Shown: piece after piece, positions 12,063-21,698 of the stretch
How positions within the stretch are numbered: position 1 is the stretch's first letter
Layout of the letters: the number at the start of each line of letters is the position of its first letter
NCBI GenBank assembly: GCA_034406715.1
Contig: CP137869.1
Coordinates: forward strand, 248,001-312,000
Direction of reading: 5' to 3'
DNA: 64,000 nt
Source: Rhodotorula mucilaginosa
Lineage: Eukaryota > Basidiomycota > Microbotryomycetes > Sporidiobolales > Sporidiobolaceae
Position numbers and translations under genes: made by a program
The notes under the pieces: model-generated
Told to the model about the DNA's origin: nothing
Databases searched by the model: none
The model's input: the letters and a program-made list of their open reading frames with translations, nothing else

Positions 12063-13907
12063 TTAAAAGTACTGCCCCGCTCCAAAGTAGTCGCCCAGCT
12101 CGGCGCCGTCCATCCCATCTTCATCGTCCGAACTGTCGTCCCCCTCTCCTCCGCCGCCGCCGCCGCTATTATTGCCTCCCAAATACGTCCCGTCAGGAGG
12201 AGGAGGAGGCGGGGGGATCTTGTGCGGCGGTGGCGGCGGATAAGGAGGTCCACCACCTGCGCTCGGTCGGAACGTCGGTGGTGGGAGCGAGAAGGGTTTG
12301 GGAGCGAGGGCTGCGCGACCGGACGGGAGACGGGATATGAGCGTTTGGGCAGGCGTGATCGGTTGGAAGTGCACCTGCGAGGAAAGGAAAAGCGAGTTTC
12401 CACGGATTCTCAGTCAGATGGCCGCACGATCCGGCTTACAGGTCTCGAAAAGATGCCTCGATATCGTGATGAAGAGAGGGGAGCTGCATCTTTCGAATCA
12501 GAGCGTGCCGACTGACCGTATCGTTGACTTTTTTGTACGCGCTCCTAAACGCCTCTGTGCTCTCCTTCTCCTCTTGCACTTTTCCCTTGCGTCCCTTTCC
12601 GGCCTCTCTCCCCTTCCCGAACCCTTTCAGTTTCCTGAACCCCTTGTCCTTGTCTTCGAGGGATTCGAGTTCGCTCGCGGCGAGGGCGAGGTACCCGAGC
12701 GCGTCGCCCGTGGTCGGAGGCGAGGCGACTTTTTCGCCCGCGTCGACGCCGAGCCATTTGTAGGAGAGGGCGAGGGCGAGGGTCCGACCGTCAGAGAGGT
12801 ACCGCCTCACGGGCAGGATCATCTCGCCCGCTCCGCCTCCTGCTGCCCCTGCACCGCCACCACCACCTCCGCCGAGATTGTTGACCCCCGCCGACGAGAC
12901 CGTCTTGACGAGTGTGCGGGCTTGGTCATAGAGCGAGTAGACGTGGAGGTGCAACTTGGCGAGCAAGGACGGGGATGGGTGGCCTGGAGGGAGAGGCGGA
13001 CCTGGCGTCGTGGTCGAGTGCGCAACGGAGAGGGAGCGGGAGAGGAGCCTGCGGATGGCGAGCAAGTTGGCATCGGCGAGGCACATCCTGCAGCACCCGA
13101 GATCATGTAGGTTAGCTCTCTCTTTGCCGAGTAGAACTAGGGACTGGCCTACTTTGCCAACGCGGTGGCGACGTCTCTGGTCATCTCGACCGGTCTCGAC
13201 TTGAGCGCCTCTGTCCCGACTGCGGCTTCCCACCTCGGGATGACGGTCTCTGCGAGGTACGTCAAGACGCCACTCGCGCGACAGAGCGTGTCGGCCGCCG
13301 AGTTGATGGTCTCGTCGTGGACTGCGATCGCGGCGGACGAGACGGATTTCGAGATTTCGTACGAGCCGAGCGAGGCGACGAGGGACGAGGCTTGGTTGGC
13401 GAGGCAGAGGGCGTAGGCGAGCAGGGTTGCGGTCAGTTCGGCGTGCCTGGGTGGGTGTTTGTCAGTTCGCAGGTTGAGAAAGCGCGACTGAGTAGAGGGA
13501 GGGGCCTCACCAAGATGGCAAGGTGACGCGGCGGCGACTGCCCTTTCTGAGCGGGATCGAGGACAGCGAGCTCCTCCATTGAAACAAGACTGTGTGCATA
13601 CGAGTCAGTCAGTGAAAGAGGTGAGGGAAGGCCCGAACGTACCTGGGTCGGATCGGACGACGAGGTCGTCTGCCTCCAAGCAAGCGAGGATGGCAGCGAG
13701 GTAGCCGAGGTACTCTTGGATGGCCTGCACTGCGGCGGACCAGTCTGCTTGAGGCAGAGGCTGCTTTGTGGTCTGCTTGAGGGCGGTCCGGACTGCTCCC
13801 CTGGCTTGGTTGGCCTGGGCGAGGTTGCGCGTGTGGTGAGCGTGCGACGGGTCGACGAGGAGCTGGTGCAGCCCGACCGGAGCGGGGATCGGCGGTGGCA
13901 GCAGCAT
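12063..13907 (-). CDS. palC: pH-response regulator PalC (BRO1 domain)
   Basis: In the ambient-pH (Pal/Rim) pathway PalC links the plasma-membrane receptor complex to ESCRT-III at cortical sites through its BRO1-like domain. The spliced product starts MLLPPPIPAPVGLHQLL. The first intron is 13591-13642, and the join gives VLFQWRSSLSSIPLRKG followed by RVTLPSW. A second intron near 13445-13512 leads to HAELTATLLAYALCLANQA. Further on come ADANLLAIRRLLSRSLSVAH and SPSLLAKLHLHVYSLYDQAR. The C-terminal part has SLSYKWLGVDAGE-like and KGRKGKVQEEKEST segments, then an intron before HFQPITPAQTLISRLPSGRA. All are in the order known for PalC. The C-terminus adds Gly/Pro/Asp low-complexity sequence. The start ATG at 13907 is the first in frame; many PalC proteins begin a little further upstream. 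It is divergent from the ECM4-like gene, about 140 bp away. Confidence 0.88.
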
Positions 13908-14047
13908 CGCGTGTCCTGTCAAGTCTCGCTGATGATCACAGCAGCAGTCCTCGCGGGGAGTGCGTCAGCGGGGAGACGATGGCCAGTGCCGAGTTGCCAA
14001 GTGGATGCTCTTGCCCGCTGACTGTACACTCGCTGAGCAGGCTGTGA
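13908..14047. promoter_or_regulatory. Short divergent promoter between palC and the ECM4-like gene
   Basis: Only about 140 bp separate the two start codons, so the genes must share control DNA. I see no clear TATA box or PacC-type GCCARG site that I would defend. Confidence 0.4.
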
Positions 14048-15680
14048 ATGCTCAGTGCGAGAATTGCAAGGACTGCACGACTCGTCGCCCCTCGCCGCTC
14101 TCTCTCTGCCTTGTCACCCGCCGCTCTCTCGTCGTCGTCATCGTCGTCGTTCCCCACTCGGTTCATCCCAACAACTCCGACGACTCGCACTCTCGAGCAG
14201 CACGCACGCAGCATGGCCACCAACTCGCAAAAGGATATCACCTCGTGGGCTTCAAAGGACGGCCAGTTCCGAAGGCAGTCCAGCACCTTCCGAGACTCGA
14301 TCTCCAAGGACGGCAAATTCAAGGCCGAGAAAGGTCGCTACGTCCTCTACGTCTCGCTCGCCTGCCCATGGGCGTAAGTTCAATTCCTCCCGAGCACAAT
14401 CTCCTCAAAGCTCTGCGCCGGAGATATGTCGCGATGCCCCGTGGAGTTGACGCACACCTCTTCAACTCGCAGCCACCGGACCTTGATCGTACGCAAACTC
14501 AAGGGACTGGAAGAGTACCTCGATGTGGTGGTCGTGCACAGCTTCATGGGTGCGCTCGGTTGGAGCTTCTACCCGCCCGTGCGCGACGAAGAGGGAGGGT
14601 TCCCGCAGACAAAGGTGCGCCTCGGAGCCTCCTCTCTGCTTGGTGAAGGCCAAGCTTCGCTGGACATGGCATTGAACTGATCGAGTTCGATAACTGGCGC
14701 GCACAGGGCGAAGTCGGCGAACCGGACGGCCTAGCCGAGGTGAACGGCGACCCGCTGTTTGGCAGCAAGTTCCTCCGCGAGCTCTACTTCCGCGTCGACC
14801 CCGACTACTCGGGCCGGTTCACCGTCCCCGTCCTGTGGGACAAGCAGACCAACACGATCGTCAACAACGAGAGCTCCGAGATCATCCGCATGCTCAACAC
14901 CGAGTTCAACCACCTCTTGCCGGACGAGTTTGCCAACCTCGACCTGTACCCGGAAAACCTCCGCGCCGAGATTGACGACCAGAACGACTGGGTCTACAAC
15001 ACGGTCAACAACGGAGTCTACAAGAGCGGGTTCGCGACCAAGCAGGACGCGTACGAGTCGAACGTCGTCCCGCTCTTCCAGAGCCTCGACCGCCTCGAAA
15101 AGATGCTCGACGGCGGGAAGAAGTTCATCGCCGGCGACCAGCTCACCGAGGCCGACGTCAGGCTCTTTACCACCATCGTGCGTTGGGTCTTGCCGTCCTT
15201 CGGCGCCGTCTCTTTTGGCTTGAGCCTTGACACTGACCTCTTTAAACCCTTTTTCCAGATCCGCTTCGACCCGTAAGCACACGTCAGGTCTGCACCGGAC
15301 TTTGCAGTCCTGGATCGATATTAACCACCGCGCATGGGATCGACCACGCAGGGTCTACGTCGGCCACTTCAAGTGCAACCTCGGCACGATCCGGCACGAC
15401 TACCCCAACCTGAACCGCTGGTGCAAGAACCTGTACTGGAACTATGACGCGTTCAAGTCGACGACCAACTTTGACCACATCAAGGTGCGTCCCTCTTTTC
15501 CGCGCCGTGTCTGTCCGGAGGAGCTTGCGTGCTGACACAAAAGAGAAATCCGCGCCGTTGACACGCGCTCTCCTTCTCTTCCCGTCAACCTCGCAGCAAC
15601 ACTACTACATGAGCCACGGCCAGATCAACCCGACCCGGATTGTCCCCAAGGGTCCTCTCCCGCCTATCGAGCCCCTCTAA
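14048..15680 (+). CDS. ECM4: Glutathionyl-hydroquinone reductase (Xi-class GST, ECM4/GTO-like)
   Basis: Reduces glutathionyl-hydroquinones and related conjugates using glutathione. The catalytic cysteine is in SLACPWA, the family's CPWA motif, at the end of exon 1. Next exon: [14 protein letters not shown] and GWSFYPP. The main exon has [20 protein letters not shown] and [13 protein letters not shown], then the helical C-terminal domain with [16 protein letters not shown]; after introns come [16 protein letters not shown] and [15 protein letters not shown](K)GP. Start choice matters. ATG 14048 gives a 55-residue Arg/Ser-rich leader ([19 protein letters not shown]) that looks mitochondrial. 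ATG 14213 (MATNSQKD) gives the usual cytosolic length. Both are in frame, so dual targeting is possible. At least five introns. Stop TAA 15678-15680. Confidence 0.92.
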
Positions 15681-16107
15681 ATCCACTCGCGGAGTTTCGG
15701 TCTCGTCGCGCCTCTCTCGGACTTGGGCATTGCAGAAAGAGAGTAAAAACTGTTTATTTGAACTTCAAAGAGATCTGTAGGCAACCCCCGATGTGTACAG
15801 TCATGCTCTGTGCTCTGGAAAGAAAGGGCCAAACTCCGCGGCGACCGGTGAGACGATTTCATTAGAAATGTGTCTCATCGTCATTTCTCGTTGATCGTCC
15901 GACCTTGTTCGTCTGCTCCCTGCTCGAGTCGTACAGTAGCCTAGCTGCGCCCACACGCCGACTAAGGTGACGCAAAGGGAGCCGTTCTACCCTCGGAAGC
16001 AAGCTAGCGAGGACAAGTCGACCGACTCCGACGCGCTGTCGAACGATCCCGCCCAGCCCAGCAATCGCTCTATCCACGCCTACTCAGGATCATCAGATAC
16101 CCGAACG
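15681..16107. other. Intergenic, no gene seen
   Basis: About 430 bp between the ECM4-like stop and the next gene on the same strand. It holds the 3' end of the first and the promoter of the second. An in-frame upstream ATG at 15967 could add 47 residues to the next gene; I prefer 16108. Confidence 0.4.
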
Positions 16108-16973
16108 ATGTCTTTCTCCAAGAGTGCGCTCCCGACTCCTCAAGAGCTCGAAGCCGCGCGGCAGGTTCCGGTCCATGATGCGCAGGGGAAGCAGGTCCTC
16201 CTCGGGTCGCTGTTCGAGCCGGACCAGATCGGCGGGACGGCCGTGGTGGTCTTTATTCGGCACTTTTTGTGCGGGCTGTGTGAGTGCTGTTAACGGCTCC
16301 GGTGCTTTTGGCTGGGCATTCGATTGCAAGAGCGAGAGGACGAATCTGACGTGAAGATTACCTGCAGGCCAGGACTACCTGTCGCTCCTCTCGTCCAAGT
16401 TTCCACCATCCCTCCTCGCCGAGCACAAAGTTCGACTCTCGGTCGTCGGCTGTGGCGACTACAAGATGATCGCAGCGTACCGGGACCACCTCGCGTGCCC
16501 GTACCCGATCTACTCGGACGAGAGCAAGAAGGCGTACGAGGTGCTCGGGATGACCAAGAGGACTTATGATCTCGGAGATGTCACGCCCGAATATCAGAAA
16601 AAGGGGATGGGGAGCACGGTGTGGACATCAATCGGCGTGAGTGAGGGCGTCGTTTCTATCTTTTTTTTGTATCTGGCTCTCACCCGAGCCCTTGACCTCG
16701 TCTTACCTTGTTCACGTCTGCAGAGTTTCTTCAAGATGGGCAAGTTTGCCAACCCGGGCGACTCGAAGCAGATCGGTGGAGAATTCGTCTTTTCTTCGAC
16801 CGGCCAGCCAACATGGTGTCACCGGATGGAGGTGCGTGCGAGCCGTCTCCAGACCGGACCAGCCCGGCTTCTGCTAATGAAAGCTTGGGTGACCTTCCCT
16901 ACGACAGAACACGCGCGACCACGCTCCGTTGCGCGACTTGGCTCACGCCGCCGATTTGCCGTACTCGCCCTAA
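16108..16973 (+). CDS. PRXL2C/AAED1-like thioredoxin-fold (AhpC/TSA-type) protein
   Basis: A small redox protein of the peroxiredoxin-like 2 group. Four exons (16108-16279, 16368-16636, 16724-16831, 16908-16973) sum to 615 nt, giving 204 residues. Exon 1 reads MSFSKSALPTPQELE, then TAVVVFIRHFLCGLC, and the splice gives CGLCQDYLSLL: the RHFLC..C motif of the family at the start of the thioredoxin-fold helix. Next come RLSVVGCGDYKMIAAYRD and CPYPIYSDESKKAYEVLGM, the usual strand and 'D-ps-kaY..LGM' segment. The end has GEFVFSSTGQPTWCHRME. Related proteins occur widely in fungi; the in vivo reaction is poorly known. The splice completeness makes the model firm; the exact function is not. Confidence 0.87.
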
Positions 16974-17356
16974 AAGTCGCGAGCCCGCCTTTCCGCCTTG
17001 TTACCCTCGTACAGATACCCATATACTGCGAATATAACGTACACCCCTCTATACCTCGACGGCGAAATTATGCGGCTGCGAGGCTCGAGCACGCGCTTCT
17101 CGGCTTGTCCGCGGATCCGTTTCCGCCTGCTTGCGACTCGCGAAGTCGAATCGACCGCAACGTCTGCTCCTACACTCGCTCTCGTCTTGCGCGATAAAGT
17201 CCGATCTGGCTTGGTCGCCCCAACGAGTCGCTGCGGAGTGCCTGCTTCATCTCAACCGTTGACCTTCTCTGCCCAACTCACCCGTCCCTAGTTCCCTACG
17301 GGAGTCTGTCCCTATTCCGACACATTTCGACACCGCTCACTCCTCCCAAGAACAGT
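16974..17356. other. Intergenic, no gene seen
   Basis: About 380 bp upstream of the M50B-like gene, same strand on both sides. It should contain that gene's promoter. Nothing else is recognisable. Confidence 0.4.
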
Positions 17357-18917
17357 ATGTACGTTCCCGTCGCCGCCGAATTCGGAAACGCAGTCGAGTA
17401 CGCGGCGAATGTCCTCGCGAAACGAGGTGCCGAAGGAGAACTCGAGCCGTTCACCATTAGTCATGTGAGTTTACACTCCAGCTTTCCGCTTCAGCTGTCC
17501 ACACGACTGCATGTATAGGCGCTGATGAATTCGGGCTCGCTCCCTGCCGTACAGACGCAATGGATCACGATTTACTGGATCGAAGGGGTGTACGTCGTCG
17601 CCCTTCCGCTGTACGAGTTCCACAACGGAAGCTGATACTACTCGCACGCCAACAGAGTTATGGTCTACATGCTGTGCTGGAACCTCTACATCGCGAGGTC
17701 CATCCTGTTTCCCTTCAAGTTGTGCGCCGTAGCATGGTGCGTTCTCCCAGCGAGAAATAGTCTGAGCCGACGCTTAATCTGACTATCCACGCCCACTCAG
17801 CCATGAGGGATGGTGAGATTTCTTCCTTTTCAGAAAGGCACTCACGCTTACGACTGACATAGTCCTCTTCAAGTCATGCGCTGATCGGCATGTTGACTGG
17901 AGCCAAGATTTACTCCATCATCCTCGATCCGAATCAAGGAGGTACGTCATTCAGCCCGCGCCTTGTCTTGTCGACTCCTACTCATGCTGCGCTGGACCCA
18001 CAGGCTCGACGCGCATGGAAGGCGGATGGGCTTTTGCGAGTCTTCCGGCTGGCTGTGCGTTGACAATGTCTTCAGCAGTCGGAGAACATTCAGAAACTGA
18101 TGCTTTTGAGCATGCACAGACATCGGATCAACGCTCATCGGTGCTTCGCTCATATTTGCTTCGTTCAGCCTCAAAGCGAGCAAGATCGCGTAGGTAACCC
18201 GTTCATCCGAGGACATTTTCGAATTGCCTGACCTTCATCACGCAGGGCGATTCCGCTGCTGGCGCATCTAACATTCGTCGCCTTCTTTGCGCGCAAGTCT
18301 CGCTTCACGGTGCTCTTCGTGAGCATGCCCATTGGCCTCGTGCTGGTCCTCTGTGAGCACTTTCTGGATCGTCCACCCAAGCTCAGACCTGGGCTCATCG
18401 AGTTTGGGTTTCCAGACGTCGTTGCGCACAGTGTCTTTCTCCGCTTCCTCCTGGCTGCTCTCGGTGTCATGAATGGTGCGTGGTGTAAGCGGTTGCTATC
18501 GGACGGTCTGATGACTGACGTCTGCGGGCCGTCGTCTTCGCAGTCATGGTGAGGGAGGTTCTCTCAGCCTGAATCCCTCTAATCTTCTCCCACGCCTTAC
18601 TCATTGTTTTGCTCCTGCACGCGAGCAGTACAGCGTGTGGGATCAATTCGACGATCTCGTCTTTCACAAGATCAACGCCAGCGACGTTTGCGCGTTCCAG
18701 CAAGAGTACCCATGGCTGCCGGCGCAAGTCTGGGGCGCCATCTGGACGACCATCTCGTGCGCAGGATGTGAGTGCTCTTCTCTGTGTTTCCGATCGCGTA
18801 TATGGCGCTGAATAAGGCTTTCTCCCAGTGTTTGCCGGAGTCCTCGGCGGTGTTGTCCTCTTCAAGCAAGACTTCACCGAGCAGTATCGCGATGCACTCA
18901 CGTTCATCCCATTGTAG
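17357..18917 (+). CDS. M50B-type (site-2-protease-like) membrane peptidase family protein, 12 exons
   Basis: Multi-pass membrane protein with a zinc-peptidase HExxH motif. Twelve exons fit: 17357-17464, 17519-17610, 17656-17736, 17801-17812, 17874-17941, 18004-18054, 18120-18189, 18246-18352, 18416-18475, 18544-18548, 18629-18767 and 18829-18917. They sum to 882 nt, giving 293 residues. Spliced residues 94-107 read CHEGCHALIGMLTG, followed by KIYSIILDPNQGGSTRMEGG and PAGYIGSTLIGASLIF. This is the M50B pattern HExxHAl..lltG..v..i.ldp..gG followed by aGYlGs.liG. Later hydrophobic spans and YSVWDQFDDLVF followed by NASDVCAF also fit that family. Two exons are tiny (12 and 5 nt); without them neither frame nor motif is kept. 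Substrate unknown. The family call rests on motif memory, not a search. Confidence 0.82.
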
Positions 18918-19003
18918 ACGGAAAGAGCACCTCGTTGATTGCAATATTTGCTAGAGGTTTGCGCAATGAAGCTGATGCCGTCGCAAAGCGCTAGCCCGAA
19001 AGC

Positions 19004-21078
19004 TCAGCCCCCTGCGCCGATGCCCTCCGTCGGGCCCACGCTGCGCCGTTTCCTCGGCGACTGCGCTCGAGCAGCTGTCGCGGTCGTCGTCGTCGTGGCA
19101 GGTCGTGAAGTGCTAGTTGACCTGGTTCCGCTTGATCCGTCTCGGTCTTGCTTGACCAGGTCGGCCGCCTTCGCGGTCGCGCTACCGCTTTTCTTGCGCT
19201 CCTTCTCGACGACTTCTCCCGCCGTCTTGACGCTCGATCCCGTCGCGAGCGGCGCGGGGCCCGAAACCCGTTCACTTTTCTCGACCAACCCGGCTCGGCG
19301 CACCCAGGCTCGCCGGCGAGTGTACTTGCCGAGACCTCCCCTCGGACCCATCTTTTCGAAGTGGTTGTCGCCGTACTGCCAACCTTCGTCGTCGACTTGC
19401 CAACTGGCGAAGAGGTTCGACTCGTGCCAGGCCAGACCGGCCGAAGCGGGCGTGGTGTAGGTCGGAGTCGAAGCGGGAGCCAGGCTGGACGCGAGCGCTG
19501 AAAAGGCCGACATGGGCGGTTGAGCACCGCCACCACTCGACGAAGAGGTCGCGCCGGTGAGGCTCGGTACGCTGACGCCGAGGATGCGGGGTATCGTAGG
19601 AGACGGCGGACTTGCAGCGCCGGTAGCCTGCCCGGAGACCGTAGAGGCATCGCTGTTCGGGTTCGGCGTGCCCGGAACGCCGACGGGAAGGGCGACCGTC
19701 GACGCAGCGGACCGCAGGACGTGCCATTCCGGCTCGATCCATCGCCATTCCGTAGTCTTCTTGAGCCGCGAGTGCGGATCGGTCTTGGTCGGGGACGGGA
19801 TGTAGGTGATTGAAGGCTGCGGGAGCACGAAAGCTGCAGGCGGGTTGGCAGGGTTGTTGTCCGCATCGGTCCTGTAGACGCATCTGGAAATGAGTGACAA
19901 ATGCGAGCGGGATGATCTCTGACTGAATAAAGAGCTCACCAGCTCGCGCGCTCGCCTGGCAACAGCGCTTGCGTCCAGTCAAGCCCGACCCACCACCGCT
20001 GGTTTTCAAACACCGTAAACTGGACCTCGACATCCTCGCCGGACGACTCGTCAATGTCATCGGTAGGCGGCTCCACTTCCTCCACTGCCGCGGCGACAAC
20101 TGCCGGGGTAGAGCTGCTCGCCGCGGCCGAGGCCGGGACAGGCGAAGTCGACGAGGGAAGGACGGGCGTAGTCGTACTGCTGCTGCGCTTCTTGAGCTTG
20201 ACGGGACGCTCCTCGATGACGACAGAATCCTCCTTTTTCGCCACGGTTCCGATCAAACCGGGGATGCCGAGTCCGCTGCGGGTGCGCCTCCATTCCTGCC
20301 GCACGCCCTTGCCGCCGCGCAAGACTCCGACGAGGAGGTGGCAGATCCATCTGATGAACGCACTGCGCCACAGGATACTCCGCAGCGTCGCGAAGAAAGG
20401 AGCCTGCCACAGGATGGCGACTGTGCCGAGGGCGAGGAAGAGGTATTTGACGGGGACGAAAAACGTCAAGGCGAGGTAGAATGGGTACGACGTGACCAGG
20501 AACCATGCCGTCTCGTAGGCTGGAGCCGGGGTTGACGGGCGGAGCGGAGAGAAGCTGAAATGGAGCGAGAGAGGGTGCACAACGCTGGTCCTGAACGCCT
20601 GGACGTGCTCGGCGACGATTGAGGCCGAGACGAGGAGTTGGGCGTACGCAGCGGGAGAAAGAGTCGCTGGGCGAGGTCGGTGCCGCAAGGATGCCGCGGC
20701 GGAGGCGTTTCCGCGCCGGGCCGTCGAGAGGTAGTCGACGAGGATGAACGCGAGAATCGCGGCGTTGAGTCCGTACACCGCGACCCAGTAGCCGAACAAG
20801 CAGACTCCCCACCACCCCAAGAGTACGAGGAGCGAACCCCAGAAATTGGGGTGCTTCCAGGTGACGAGGAGGGCGAAAGTCGCTGCGACATTGATGATGG
20901 GTGCCGAGAGCGCAAAGAGCTTGATCAGGGCGGGCGGAGTCGCGAGCAGGAGATCGGTCGGGGACGGATCTTCGGACGCTGGCGGTGCTGTCGAAGACAC
21001 GAGCGGACTGGCTGCGCTAGCGGCGCGAGAGGGCGAAGTTGCGGCATCTCGACCCGTAAGAGAAGGAAGCGCCTTCAT
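19004..21078 (-). CDS. PEX30: PEX30/PEX23-type peroxin with dysferlin domains
   Basis: ER/peroxisome membrane protein of the Pex23 family, which shapes ER subdomains where peroxisomes and lipid droplets form. I start at MKALPSLTGRDAATS (21078). Hydrophobic spans follow: ALIKLFALSAPIINVAATF, SLLVLLGWWGVCLFGYWVAV and NAAILAFILVDYL, then a second membrane region near YPFYLALTFFVPVKYLFLAL. The dysferlin N part is FTVFENQRWWVGLDWTQAL then LLPGERASW. An intron with its acceptor at ctacag joins this to TDADNNP, giving the family's ERAxWTD. The C part is WRWIEPEWHV then WQVDDEGWQYGDNHFEKMG and GLGKYTRRRAWVR, the DysF-C signature. A long Ser/Pro linker lies between. The nearer acceptor (catttccag) would create a stop, which decides the splice. 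Ends in a Lys/Arg/Ser tail. Confidence 0.9.
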
Positions 21079-21698
21079 CGGAGCAAGGATCCGCAAGGAC
21101 GGGTCGGTCCAAAGCGTATCCGTTCTGTTCCGAGTATCCAGTGTCAGTTCCGGTCTGCCCAATGGACAGCAGGAGGCATTGCCGAGCAGCTCGAGTGGCC
21201 GGACGAATCGAACGCACGTGACTGTACCGCGACCGCGCACGCCCTCGCTGGGCTGCTCGGTACTCGACGACAGTGACCGTGCAAGATCGAGTTGGGCGTG
21301 TCTGATCTACGTCTGCTGCTCAAGGTCAGCTCCTCGTCGTGGGCAGGGATTGGACACTCGGCATCATCGAGTTCGCGGTGGAGGATGACGACTTGTTTCG
21401 TGTCGAGGCACAATGCAGCCCAGCTTGGATGTTTGTCGACCATCAGAGACTATAAAGACGCACCTTGTGTAGCCACACACTGCTCGCTGGGCGAGGCGGG
21501 GGCGAGTACGGACGAGAGAGGCCCACCTCACCCACCTCCTCCCGAGTCGACTGTCGATCCTCGCGAAACGCAACGAGTTTCACAATGAGTACCGCAGATG
21601 TAGACTCTAGCAGACACAAGAGAGTACCCTTTCGACCACAGGAAATTGTCCCCGAAAATCGAGAGGTCGAGCGCGTAAATTCGCCGTTCTGGAGCCTG
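21079..21698. other. Intergenic, PEX30-like promoter side
   Basis: About 620 bp between the PEX30-like start and the VPS9 stop, both minus strand. It should hold the PEX30-like promoter and VPS9 3' end. A 5' non-coding exon is possible. No gene seen. Confidence 0.4.
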
